Below are positions 7,705 to 15,351 of a stretch of DNA of 35,805 nucleotides, piece after piece. Position numbers and translations under genes: made by a program. The first letter of the stretch is position 1, and each line of letters opens with the position of its first letter. Below the pieces are notes generated by a model. That model did not search any database, was not told the DNA's origin, and saw only the letters and a program-made list of their open reading frames with translations. Source of the stretch: an uncultured Veillonellaceae bacterium (GTDB lineage Bacteria; Bacillota; Negativicutes; Veillonellales; Megasphaeraceae); contig UREG01000009.1 of NCBI GenBank assembly GCA_900546795.1, positions 1-35,805 of the forward strand, read 5' to 3'.

Positions 7705-8791
7705 TTATATTATTGTTGGGAGCGGACTATTTGGCAGTACTGCTGCACGAGAGCTTACTGATGCGGGGTGTTCCTGCTTGGTTATAGAACGGAGGGATCA
7801 TATTGGTGGAAATGTATACAGTGAGGAACGGGACGGTATACAGATCCATCGGTATGGTGCGCATATCTTTCATACGAGTAATGAAGATGTTTGGCAGTAT
7901 GTGCAGCGGTTTGCGAGGTTTAACCATTACATTAATGCGCCGATTGCCAGGTATAAAGAAGAAGTATATAATTTGCCATTTAATATGAATACATTCAGTA
8001 GGATGTGGGGCATATTTTCGCCGGAAGAAGCACAGAGAAAGATTGAAGAACAGCGTAACGTAGTGAAAGGCGCACCTCGTAATTTAGAAGAACAAGCGAT
8101 TTCCCTCGTTGGAGTAGATATTTATGAAAAGTTGATTAAAGGATATACGGAAAAGCAATGGGGGAGAAGCTGCCGGGATTTGCCGGCATTCATTATTAAG
8201 CGGCTTCCGGTTCGGTATACGTATGATAATAATTATTTTAACGATCGGTATCAGGGAATTCCGGTAGATGGATACACAAAACTGGTTGAAACCTTGTTGT
8301 CGGGTATTGAAGTGCGGCTTTGTACGGATTTTTTAAAAGAACGAGAAACATATGAAGCGATGGCGGAAAAAATTATTTATACTGGACCGATTGATGAGTA
8401 TTTTGGGTATTGTAAGGGGACTTTAGAATATAGAGGACTGCGGTTTGAAACCGAGCGGTTGGAAATGGAAAATTATCAGGGCGCAGCGGTTGTAAACTAT
8501 ACGGAACGAGAAATTCCGTATACTCGGATCATTGAGCATAAGCACTTTACGTTTGGATTGCAGCCGATCACTTGGATTAGCAGGGAATATCCGCAAGAAT
8601 GGCATCCTGGTGAGGACGCGTATTATCCAGTCAACGACGAAAAGAATCAGGAGTTATATCAAGAGTATGCAGAATTGGCAAAAGAAAAGAGGAATATTAT
8701 TTTTGGAGGACGGCTGGGATCGTATCAATACAATGACATGGATAAAACAGTAGCGCAGGCATTAGCGGTGGTAAGAAAGGAATTAGCGTGA
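7691..8791 (+). CDS. glf: UDP-galactopyranose mutase
   Basis: Flavoenzyme that interconverts UDP-galactopyranose and UDP-galactofuranose, supplying galactofuranose for surface polysaccharides. The 366-residue length is standard. The N-terminus has the FAD-binding YIIVGSGLFGSTAA (Rossmann GxGxxG) and ERRDHIGGNVY. RYGAHIFHTSNEDVW carries the conserved His-rich flavin-site loop, and the C-terminus has IFGGRLGSYQYNDMD, where flavin and substrate contacts lie. GGAGG precedes the ATG, which lies inside the previous gene. The stop overlaps the next GTG start by 4 bases, giving a tightly coupled operon. Confidence 0.95.
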   Translation: MKQYDYIIVGSGLFGSTAARELTDAGCSCLVIERRDHIGGNVYSEERDGIQIHRYGAHIFHTSNEDVWQYVQRFARFNHYINAPIARYKEEVYNLPFNMNTFSRMWGIFSPEEAQRKIEEQRNVVKGAPRNLEEQAISLVGVDIYEKLIKGYTEKQWGRSCRDLPAFIIKRLPVRYTYDNNYFNDRYQGIPVDGYTKLVETLLSGIEVRLCTDFLKERETYEAMAEKIIYTGPIDEYFGYCKGTLEYRGLRFETERLEMENYQGAAVVNYTEREIPYTRIIEHKHFTFGLQPITWISREYPQEWHPGEDAYYPVNDEKNQELYQEYAELAKEKRNIIFGGRLGSYQYNDMDKTVAQALAVVRKELA

Positions 8792-9546
8792 AAATTAAAA
8801 TTTTAGTGGCGACGCATAAGCCCTACTGGATGCCGCAGGACCCCATATATATGCCGCTGCACGTAGGAAAAGCTGGAAAGTTGTCTTTAGGGTATTTCGG
8901 TGATGATGAGGGAGATTCGATTTCTGAAAAGAATAAAAATTTTTGTGAATTGACTGGCTTATATTGGGCGTGGAAAAATTTGGAAACGGAATACATTGGT
9001 CTGTGCCATTATAGACGGTATTTTGGGATTCCTTGTGGGGGAGATTTGCCAGAAGAACGAGCGAGAAAAATATTTCAGAAGGCGGATTATGAGCTGCTGC
9101 TGGAAAAATATGACGTAATATTGCCAAGGAGACGGCGATATTACATAGAAACCGTGCGAAGTCAATATGAGCATGCACATTATAAACGAGACTTGGATGA
9201 AGTGGAAAAAATTATAGGGGAAAGATTTCCAGAGTATATATATGCTTTTAGGAGTGTGATGAACCGGCGAAGTCTCTATATTTTTAATATGTTTGTGATG
9301 AAACAGGAACAGTTTCATGCGTATTGTTCTTGGTTGTTTTCGATTTTATTCAAGCTAGAGGAACGTATTGATATTTCGAAATATGATGTATATCAGGCGA
9401 GAGTTTTTGGGTTTTTAAGTGAACGGCTTTTTAATGTATGGCTGGAACAGCAGCAATTAAAGTATATTGAAGTGCCGGTAGTGTCTTTAGAAAAGGTTAA
9501 TTGGCCAAAGAAAATAAAAGAATTTTTGGTAAGAAAATTTGGATAG
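8788..9546 (+). CDS. DUF4422 glycosyltransferase-like protein
   Basis: A 252-residue protein of the DUF4422 type found in capsule, exopolysaccharide and O-antigen loci. Visible family features are the opening KIKILVATHKPYWMP, then ISEKNKNFCELTGLYWAWKN, and YIGLCHYRRYFG near residue 70, the most conserved block of the family. The C-terminal part ends FLSERLFNVWL. No membrane segment is seen. The GTG start overlaps the glf stop (GTGA). Directly behind glf, it is a good candidate for the galactofuranosyl or galactosyl transferase that uses the mutase product; this is an inference from context. Confidence 0.75.
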   Translation: MKIKILVATHKPYWMPQDPIYMPLHVGKAGKLSLGYFGDDEGDSISEKNKNFCELTGLYWAWKNLETEYIGLCHYRRYFGIPCGGDLPEERARKIFQKADYELLLEKYDVILPRRRRYYIETVRSQYEHAHYKRDLDEVEKIIGERFPEYIYAFRSVMNRRSLYIFNMFVMKQEQFHAYCSWLFSILFKLEERIDISKYDVYQARVFGFLSERLFNVWLEQQQLKYIEVPVVSLEKVNWPKKIKEFLVRKFG

Positions 9547-9568
9547 AAAATTGTTGATGGATTAAATA

Positions 9569-9691
9569 TGGCTGCCTAAGATATCTTTTGATGAAGGGAT
9601 CGCCAAAACGATACGGTGGTATGGAGAAAATACCGATTGGTGGCAGCATATTTTAGATGGTTCCTATAGGAATGTTTGCGTAGAAAAATAG
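9569..9691 (+). pseudogene. C-terminal remnant of a dTDP-glucose 4,6-dehydratase (rmlB/rfbB)
   Basis: The 123 bases just before the terminator translate to 40 residues plus stop (WLPKISFDEGIAKTIRWYGE then NTDWWQHIL). This matches the end of RmlB-type dehydratases, where WxPxxxFEEGL...TIxWYxxNxxWW is characteristic. In-frame stops lie just upstream (9563-9565), and no start codon or catalytic YxxxK part exists, so this is the stub left after most of the gene was replaced, most likely by the glf-glycosyltransferase block. It keeps the old operon's terminator directly after its stop codon. Confidence 0.8.
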
Positions 9692-9745
9692 ACTCATATA
9701 AAAAAGACAGCAGAAATTTAGTTCCGCTGTCTTTTTTATATGAGT
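9692..9745 (+). terminator. Strong intrinsic terminator
   Basis: Perfect 20-bp stem (9692-9711 with 9726-9745), 14-base loop, with a run of six T in the right arm matched by A in the left. It starts at the base after the stop of the rmlB remnant and ends the glycan operon; the symmetry makes it bidirectional in principle. Confidence 0.85.
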
Positions 9746-9953
9746 GGAATTAGTTATAGAATAAGAGCTACTAAGAATGCTGCATAAGTGTCTGCTGATA
9801 TATGAGATGAATATATAGAGAAAATAAAAGATTAAAATTCATGAAATAGTTGTTAAGTTTCTATATAGAAAGATAATGAAATATATTTGTTATAAAGATA
9901 GTGAATATAATCTATATTATTTAAAAAGAATTGCATAAATATAGATTTTGCTA
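9746..9953. other. AT-rich spacer, no gene seen
   Basis: Between the terminator and the promoter of the peptidase cassette. Very AT-rich, with stops in all frames and no recognisable motif, remnant or RNA gene. Confidence 0.6.
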
Positions 9954-9981
9954 TTGATTAAAATCGGGGAAAGCATATAAT
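9954..9981 (+). promoter_or_regulatory. Promoter of the two-gene cassette
   Basis: TTGATT (9954-9959), 16-base spacer, TATAAT (9976-9981), about 50 bases upstream of the start codon at 10031, which has GGAGG in front. A good match to a vegetative promoter. Confidence 0.65.
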
Positions 9982-10030
9982 GGGAATTAAGGGATCCTGA
10001 AAAAAATTATATACGGAGGTTGTTGAGCAG

Positions 10031-10861
10031 ATGAACTTATATGATATCTATACAAACGAAGAAATGGGTGTATTTTGCAACGCATTAGAAAAGAAGTCGA
10101 CCGGTATGAGTCGTATGATGCTGGCTGCGAATGGGGACGTGTCAAAAAGTGAAATGTCTATTCCTGAGCTTCTAAATGTTAGTGTTAAAGATACTATGTC
10201 TGATGAAGAGTACAAAGGCTGCTCATTAATTGTCTCTGTATGCAAAAATATGATTCAAAAAAGCATTACCGATGCGGCAGCGAAGAATAATATTTCTGCA
10301 GTAGATGCTTTAAAGAATTGCGATGCTTGGGTTAACGGTTTCGTGAAGTTTCCATTCCCCTTCTTTAACTTTGAACAGATGCAGGAACAGGATTATAAAA
10401 ATGATAAATTTACACTTCAAGCTAATGCAGATGTTGTGGAGAGTATTGTAAATATTAAAGGGGTTCCTGATTTAAAGAATGCGGTTATTGCTGCGTTAAA
10501 AGAGGGCGGAACGAATGGAAACCTGCTTTCATACAGCAAAACCAATAGAGATTTTACCTATTTTGGCGTACTTACTGCATATCAGGAAAAGACGATTTCA
10601 ATGCGTATCGTTGAGTTTGTAATGAAGATGCAAAATACAGAGGTAAAATCGCTTTGTGGGGGAACGGTAGAAACACATTTGGATACACATTATCGAACCT
10701 ATGAGTTTACTGCAGATAAAGAAATGATGATGATGATGCAAAGCCGGATGAAGGATAAAACAGTTGAAATCATCAGCGATTTCTTTATCCGTTTTTTAGA
10801 GGAGTTCTATAGAAAGCAGTATGAGCAGTATTTAAAAATGATGGAATTGACGGTGAAATAA
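10031..10861 (+). CDS. Unrecognised 276-residue protein, first gene of a peptidase cassette
   Basis: No family is recognised. The protein has no signal peptide and no membrane helix, and appears to be a soluble cytoplasmic protein. It is rich in Met, Asn, Lys and Asp and has four Cys. A central Pro/Phe segment (VKFPFPFFNFEQM, near residue 108) and a C-terminal helical stretch (FFIRFLEEFYRKQYEQYLKMM) stand out. Near residue 234 five consecutive Met codons (ATG repeated five times, about 10724-10738) form a small trinucleotide tandem repeat. The ATG at 10031 has a clean GGAGG. It is followed 26 bases later by a cysteine-peptidase candidate, and the pair is bounded by its own promoter and terminator, so the two proteins probably act together: peptidase with substrate, cargo or inhibitor is possible. 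None of these roles is shown by the sequence. Confidence 0.75.
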   Translation: MNLYDIYTNEEMGVFCNALEKKSTGMSRMMLAANGDVSKSEMSIPELLNVSVKDTMSDEEYKGCSLIVSVCKNMIQKSITDAAAKNNISAVDALKNCDAWVNGFVKFPFPFFNFEQMQEQDYKNDKFTLQANADVVESIVNIKGVPDLKNAVIAALKEGGTNGNLLSYSKTNRDFTYFGVLTAYQEKTISMRIVEFVMKMQNTEVKSLCGGTVETHLDTHYRTYEFTADKEMMMMMQSRMKDKTVEIISDFFIRFLEEFYRKQYEQYLKMMELTVK

Positions 10862-10887
10862 TGTAAGTCAAGAAAGGAGTTGGAAAT

Positions 10888-11535
10888 ATGGCGAGGCTGC
10901 CAAAGCAGAAAGGACCAACGTGCGGAGCTTATGCTACGGCGTACTATACGTACTTTATAGAAAAAGAAAAAGGAAAAGAGGTACAGGTACCTATAGTTGA
11001 AAAAATCAATGAAATATTTAATAAAGTACAGTTTTCTGGGGGAACGGGATCTGATCCGATAGAGATAAAGAAGTACTTAAAGGAAAATTTAAAAGACGCT
11101 GAAATTTATATTCCTGAAAAGCTAGATGATAATATGAAAAATTTAGTAGATCTTTTTCTTATCAAGCGCGGAGAAAATTATCAGAAATATACAGAATCTC
11201 TGGAACAGTTAATTGATGATTATGCGATTACTTTATGGTATCCAACAGGGCTGTTTGAGGATAAAAAGTTAGTGGACCTAATGAAAAATAAGGTTCGAGA
11301 AGGTTTTAAACCAATAGAAGGGGATACCCAATATATAATGGATAAACTTTCTAGCCTGCATTATATGGTGGCTCGTGCAGCGGAGAATGGGATAGAGGTA
11401 ATTGACTCCAATAACCCTTATGATGAAAGTGGGAATGAAATCTGGGAACCAGTATCTGTCTCTTCTTCTAATGTCAATTTTTATAGTGTCAACAATATGA
11501 GATTTACTGGATTGCTTATTAAATGTAAAAAATAG
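10888..11535 (+). CDS. Putative papain/C39-like cysteine peptidase
   Basis: A 215-residue protein without signal peptide or membrane segment. The N-terminus, KQKGPTCGAYATAYYTYF, places Gln7 and Cys12 in the arrangement of oxyanion Gln and nucleophile Cys at the head of a helix, as in papain-fold and C39-like enzymes. LHYMVARAAENGIEVIDSNNP puts His158 on one strand and Asp173 on the next, matching the usual His-hydrophobic...DxxxP pattern of the same fold. The middle (50-150) is not recognised. The start ATG has AAAGGAG. Substrate could be the upstream 276-residue protein, a peptide, or a target in another cell; immunity or transport genes, which would suggest a bacteriocin system, are absent. 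The fold call is by motif only. Confidence 0.6.
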   Translation: MARLPKQKGPTCGAYATAYYTYFIEKEKGKEVQVPIVEKINEIFNKVQFSGGTGSDPIEIKKYLKENLKDAEIYIPEKLDDNMKNLVDLFLIKRGENYQKYTESLEQLIDDYAITLWYPTGLFEDKKLVDLMKNKVREGFKPIEGDTQYIMDKLSSLHYMVARAAENGIEVIDSNNPYDESGNEIWEPVSVSSSNVNFYSVNNMRFTGLLIKCKK

Positions 11536-11560
11536 AATAAAGTAAACGAGCATTAAGGGG

Positions 11561-11598
11561 AAAGAGCAGACAAATGTAATTTGTCTGCTCTTTTTAAT
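11561..11598 (+). terminator. Intrinsic terminator of the peptidase cassette
   Basis: Perfect 15-bp stem (11561-11575 with 11579-11593), three-base loop, then TTAATTTTTTT. It lies 25 bases after the stop codon. Confidence 0.9.
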
Positions 11599-11675
11599 TT
11601 TTTTATAATAAAGTCATATTCAGGACAGAGGCTGTGCGGTATAATTAGGGTAGTATTTGTTAGGAGGGGTTGGGT

Positions 11676-12788
11676 ATGAGAATTGATCGAATTGATATTA
11701 TTCGGGTGCAGAATCCGTTTGCACATCCTTTTGAAACGAGTTTTACCCGGTTTGAGACCAGGGATGCGTTGTTGGTCAAGGTGTATTCCGAAGGCCTGAT
11801 TGGGTATGGGGAGTGCAAGGCGTTTTACGGACCGTTTTATAATCCGGAAGATAATGGCACATGTTTCCATGTGATCAAGAATATGATTGCGCCGCGTATT
11901 TTGCATCAGGATATCGAGAGTCCGGAAGCATTTATGAAGAGCATGTCGTTTATTATCGGCAATCGTCTGGCGAAGGCGGCGGTGGAAAACGCGCTGTGGG
12001 AAATTTTGCGGCAGCGGGAAAACAAATCGCTGAAAACCTTGCTGGGCGGCACGCAGGACGAGGTAAAAGTTGGCGTTAGCTTGGGTATGGAAAAGTCGGT
12101 AACCGATCTGCTGCATCGAATTGAATACTATTTAGGCCTTGGCTATCATCGGACAAAATTGAAAATCAAACCGGGCCATGATTTGGAAATGCTGAGGGAA
12201 GTGCGGAAGCATTTTCCGGATATTACGATGACTGTAGACGCGAATTCGGCGTATACCTTAGATGATATCGATACGTTCAAAGCGATGGACGAGTTTAATT
12301 TGCAGTATATCGAGCAGCCGCTGGGGGAAGATGATATTGTAGATCATGCGGTATTGCAGAAGGAGATTCAGACGCCGATATGTCTGGACGAAAGCATCGT
12401 TAGTTATGAGAGCGCCAAGGCGGCAATTAAGTTGGGAAGCTGCAAAGTCATTAATATCAAATCGAGCCGCTGCGGCGGGCTGTATGAAGCCAAACGAATC
12501 CACGATTTGTGTGTGGAACATGGAATTCCGGTATGGTGCGGCGGTATGACGGAGCTGGGAATTGGCCGGGTACAGAATATTTCTTTTGCCAGCTTGCCGG
12601 GCTTTACGGAATTGGCACATGATATTGCGGCCAGCAGCCGATATTTCAATGAAGATATTACCATTCCTTATGTGGATATTACGCCGCGGTGTACGATCGT
12701 GGTGCCTGATGAAACGAATGGCGTAGAGTATGCCGTTGATGAAAAAGCGATTGAGCGCATGATGGTAAGTCATGAAATTTTGAAATAG
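11676..12788 (+). CDS. Enolase-superfamily o-succinylbenzoate synthase / N-acylamino acid racemase
   Basis: A 370-residue member of the MenC-NSAR group. All catalytic positions are visible: Lys161 and Lys163 (KLKIK), metal ligands Asp188 (TVDANSAY), Glu213 (IEQPL) and Asp238 (CLDES), and Lys262 in NIKSSRCGG. The group either makes o-succinylbenzoate for menaquinone or racemises N-succinyl/N-acyl amino acids, often both. No other menaquinone gene is near, whereas amidohydrolases able to deacylate amino acids lie next to it on the other strand, which favours the racemase role; this is inference. The ATG at 11676 is preceded by AGGAGG at 8 bases; a TTG two codons earlier is too close to that site. 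A TATAAT at 11640-11645 is a possible -10. Confidence 0.82.
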   Translation: MRIDRIDIIRVQNPFAHPFETSFTRFETRDALLVKVYSEGLIGYGECKAFYGPFYNPEDNGTCFHVIKNMIAPRILHQDIESPEAFMKSMSFIIGNRLAKAAVENALWEILRQRENKSLKTLLGGTQDEVKVGVSLGMEKSVTDLLHRIEYYLGLGYHRTKLKIKPGHDLEMLREVRKHFPDITMTVDANSAYTLDDIDTFKAMDEFNLQYIEQPLGEDDIVDHAVLQKEIQTPICLDESIVSYESAKAAIKLGSCKVINIKSSRCGGLYEAKRIHDLCVEHGIPVWCGGMTELGIGRVQNISFASLPGFTELAHDIAASSRYFNEDITIPYVDITPRCTIVVPDETNGVEYAVDEKAIERMMVSHEILK

Positions 12789-12796
12789 AGAAAATG

Positions 12797-12836
12797 AAAA
12801 ACGACTTTGGTAATGGAAAGCCAAAGTCGTTTTTTG
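12797..12836 (+). terminator. Intrinsic terminator after the racemase gene
   Basis: AAAAACGACTTTGG (12797-12810) pairs with CCAAAGTCGTTTTT (12821-12834) around a 10-base loop, then more T. It may work in both directions between the convergent units. Confidence 0.85.
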
Positions 12837-13010
12837 TTGTGTCGCTGATTGGTGGAGTTGGCTGAAGCGGTATGTGCCAATGTGTTTCCAAAAGATAAAG
12901 AGTATATAACGTAATCGGTCTATTTGGTAGATTGCACCAGCATGTACTCTCCCTAAAATCTAACGCGTTCTTGCAGTGAAATTCTCTCTTATGGAATGAG
13001 CGGAGAAGAG

Positions 13011-14179
13011 TTATAGATTTGGGTTGTGGCCGAGTGTCATCAGGGTTCGAGCCATAAGATACATGCGGGGAACGACGCTGTCTAAGCGGGTGCATTCTTG
13101 GGCCGTATGTTTTTTTCCGCCTTTTACGGGGCCCAGACCGTCTACGGCAGTGATGCGGCTGCAGGCACCCAGTTGGCATCAGAGGCGTCGCCGGCGCCGA
13201 TTGCAATCAGATCTTTATCCAGTTCTTTATACAGTGTTTGCAGGATGGCAATGAGTTTGTCCGTCCCTTCGTTTTTGCCGAACGGCGGGTTATCCCGTTT
13301 TAGGGTAACGCGGACCGTCGTGTCCGGAACCGTGGTGGTTGCAGCGAGTGTTTGCGCTTCCGCTTCGAGGCGATCGAGTTCTTCGCTGTACATGACGCGG
13401 ACATCGGCAATCGCTTTGGCATAGTTGGGAATGACATTGGTTTTGCAGCCGCTGGAGCAGACGGTAAAGTTGACGGTGGTTTGTTTGTCCGGGTTTTCCA
13501 GCGTCATGAGTTTTTGGATTTGATAGGTCAGTTCGACAAGGGCGTTGCGGCCATTTTCCGGATTGCTTCCGGCATGGGATTCTACGCCGGTCACTTCAAC
13601 GATCAGATTGGCCGAGCCTTTTCGCCACATGACGACGCCGTCGCCTACTTGTCCCGGCTCCATGCAGAGGGCAGCATGGTGTTCTTTTGCCAGTGTCTGC
13701 AGCAGGTCATGGGAATCGGGCGAGCCGATTTCTTCGTCGCAGTTGAAAAAGAAGGTAAGGGTGTCGTAATCATGAAAATCCATGGCGCAGAGCTGTTTCA
13801 TGGTAAACAGCGCCAGGGCGACGCTGCCTTTGCAGTCGGATACGCCGGGGCCGCGAACCCATTCGCCATCGATGGTAAATGGCCGTTCGGCTGCCGTGCC
13901 GGGAGTAAAAACGGTATCCATATGCGCCATGGCAAGGAGTTTCCCTTTGCCGGAGCCTTTAAACTGCACGAGGACATGGGTGCCGTCCTGGGGATTTTGG
14001 CATGGGATTTTGGTAACCGCCGCGCCGAGTTCTTCAAACGCTGCCGCAACGATCTGCGCCATCTGGTTGATGCCTTCACCGTATCGCGAGCCGGTGTCGA
14101 TATTTACAATCGTTCGCCAAAAGTCGATGAATTCCGGAAGGGCTGCTTCGCAGCGGGTATATAGATCGGTATGTTTCAT
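13011..14179 (-). pseudogene. M20 family metallopeptidase (carboxypeptidase G2-like), frameshifted near its 3' end
   Basis: The frame from ATG 14179 encodes a CPG2-type zinc exopeptidase: AMAHMDTVF (metal His and Asp), GPGVSDCKGS (bridging Asp), NCDEEIGS (catalytic and metal Glu), MEPGQ, and ESHAGSNPENGRNA of the dimerisation domain. It runs into a stop at about 13142 straight after DASDANWVPA. In another frame the protein continues as TAVDGLGPVKGGKKHTAQE and LDSVVPRMYLMARTLM to a TAA at 13011, restoring the last metal-ligand His and a normal length near 388 residues. So one indel around 13145-13160 breaks the gene, or is a sequencing error. It is the last gene of the YjiH/YjiG operon, 23 bases behind yjiG. 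Such enzymes remove C-terminal Glu or cleave acylated amino acids. Confidence 0.8.
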
Positions 14180-14202
14180 AAAAATGCCTCCTTAGATAGG
14201 GA

Positions 14203-14679
14203 TCAATAGAAAACGGATAAAATGAATGCCATGATGGTCAATGCCAGAAGGCCGTTGATGATCGTGGTAAGAAAGAGGGGGAGATAGTATTTCGGGTTGA
14301 CATCGGACGTGCCAAGCAAACGGCCAAGGTTTTGCAGCTGTCCGCCGCAGATAAAAATGGCCGGAAGCAGGATGGTAACGTCCCGCGGCGTCAAGAGGCC
14401 GTCGTTTAACAGACCTACCATTACTCCGGTAGCGCCGCCCATGGACATGAGCGCGGCAACCGTTACCATGATGGCTTCGCCCGGCAGGCCCCAGACCGTC
14501 ATGATCGGGGTGAATACGGCGCTGATGATATCCATAAAGCCGGTAACTTGCAGGATTTTGATAATAGCGAAAGCAAAGATGACGTTGGGCATGATGTTGT
14601 TGATGCCGATTTTCCAGCCGTCGCGGGCGCCTTCTACAAAAAGGGTGATGATATTGCGGGTCGGTTTGCTTTCTTTCAT
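14203..14679 (-). CDS. yjiG: YjiG-family membrane protein (nucleoside-recognition/Gate domain)
   Basis: A 158-residue membrane protein with about four hydrophobic helices. It has the Gate-domain segments VTVAALMSMGGATGVMVGLL and LPAIFICGGQLQNLGRL, the part typical of the small partner in YjiH/YjiG pairs. In E. coli the yjiH-yjiG genes accompany iadA, an isoaspartyl dipeptidase; here they lie between two M20 amidohydrolases, so the pair probably forms a transporter for a peptide or N-acylated amino acid that these enzymes cleave. It starts 3 bases after yjiH, with a GGAGGC ribosome binding site inside the end of that gene. Substrate is not known. Confidence 0.8.
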   Translation of the reverse strand: MKESKPTRNIITLFVEGARDGWKIGINNIMPNVIFAFAIIKILQVTGFMDIISAVFTPIMTVWGLPGEAIMVTVAALMSMGGATGVMVGLLNDGLLTPRDVTILLPAIFICGGQLQNLGRLLGTSDVNPKYYLPLFLTTIINGLLALTIMAFILSVFY

Positions 14680-14682
14680 GGG

Positions 14683-15339
14683 TTATGCCTCCTTAGACGC
14701 GGATTCTGTGCGGCTGAGCAGGAGCCGGATCAGGTTGGCGCCGAATAGTTTGAGTAAAAACAGCAGGGTAAGCGGTACGAGCACGGGTACTTCGATAATG
14801 CCGAATACGGCTGCGCCGATCGCCATGAAATTCCCGATCAGGGCTGCGCCGGAAAATTGGAACATGACGAAGATGGTACGTTCTTTATCTGTGATTTTCC
14901 CGTCGTCGTACAAGGCTTTGGTCATGCCGGCGCCGGCGTCTGTGCTCTGCAGGCTGGAGATCAGCGCCAGGGTGCAGATGCCGGGAATGCCCATCAGCGG
15001 TTTAAGAATCGGCGTAAGGAAGCGGTGTGCAATGTCCAGGCCGCCGGTTTTTTCAACGATATTGACGACGCCGACAGCGAGCATGGTGCCGGGGATCAGG
15101 CCGAGGGCAAGCAGAAAGCCGGCGGATACGCCGGTGCCGCCGATGCCTCTAAAGGTAGCGGTAGGCGCTTTCATCGTACCAAAATTCCCCAAGATCGCTG
15201 TGTAGTCCAGGGCTTGCGTCCAATCTTTCGTATTGGCAAAGAGGCCGGAGAAAAAGAGCAGCGAGAATAGGAGAAATATTGCGCCTAACAAAGGCAGTTT
15301 GGGTTTGGCTGTGGTTGGTTTTTGCGTGTCGTTTGTCAT
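14683..15339 (-). CDS. yjiH: YjiH-family membrane protein (nucleoside-recognition/Gate domain)
   Basis: A 218-residue protein with about five membrane helices after a short polar N-terminus (KPTTAKPKLPLLGAIFLLFS). It carries GIGGTGVSAGFLLALGLIPG and the conserved LISSLQSTDAGAGMTKAL and FSGAALIGNFMAIGAA of the Gate family. It is the larger half of the YjiH/YjiG pair, coded 12 bases behind the M20D amidohydrolase and 3 bases before yjiG. AAGGAGG lies in front of its ATG. It presumably forms the membrane path for the substrate of the flanking hydrolases; that assignment is contextual. Confidence 0.82.
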   Translation of the reverse strand: MTNDTQKPTTAKPKLPLLGAIFLLFSLLFFSGLFANTKDWTQALDYTAILGNFGTMKAPTATFRGIGGTGVSAGFLLALGLIPGTMLAVGVVNIVEKTGGLDIAHRFLTPILKPLMGIPGICTLALISSLQSTDAGAGMTKALYDDGKITDKERTIFVMFQFSGAALIGNFMAIGAAVFGIIEVPVLVPLTLLFLLKLFGANLIRLLLSRTESASKEA

Positions 15340-15351
15340 GAGAATACCTCC

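Noticed and set aside
11553..12116. 187-residue minus-strand ORF
   Set aside because: Antisense shadow of the enolase-superfamily gene, which has all its catalytic residues on the plus strand.
13352..14164. 270-residue plus-strand ORF
   Set aside because: Antisense to the M20 carboxypeptidase gene; no ribosome binding site and no family resemblance.
14297..15205. 302-residue plus-strand ORF
   Set aside because: Runs antisense through yjiG and yjiH; its Arg/Pro/Ser-rich composition is that of a shadow frame.
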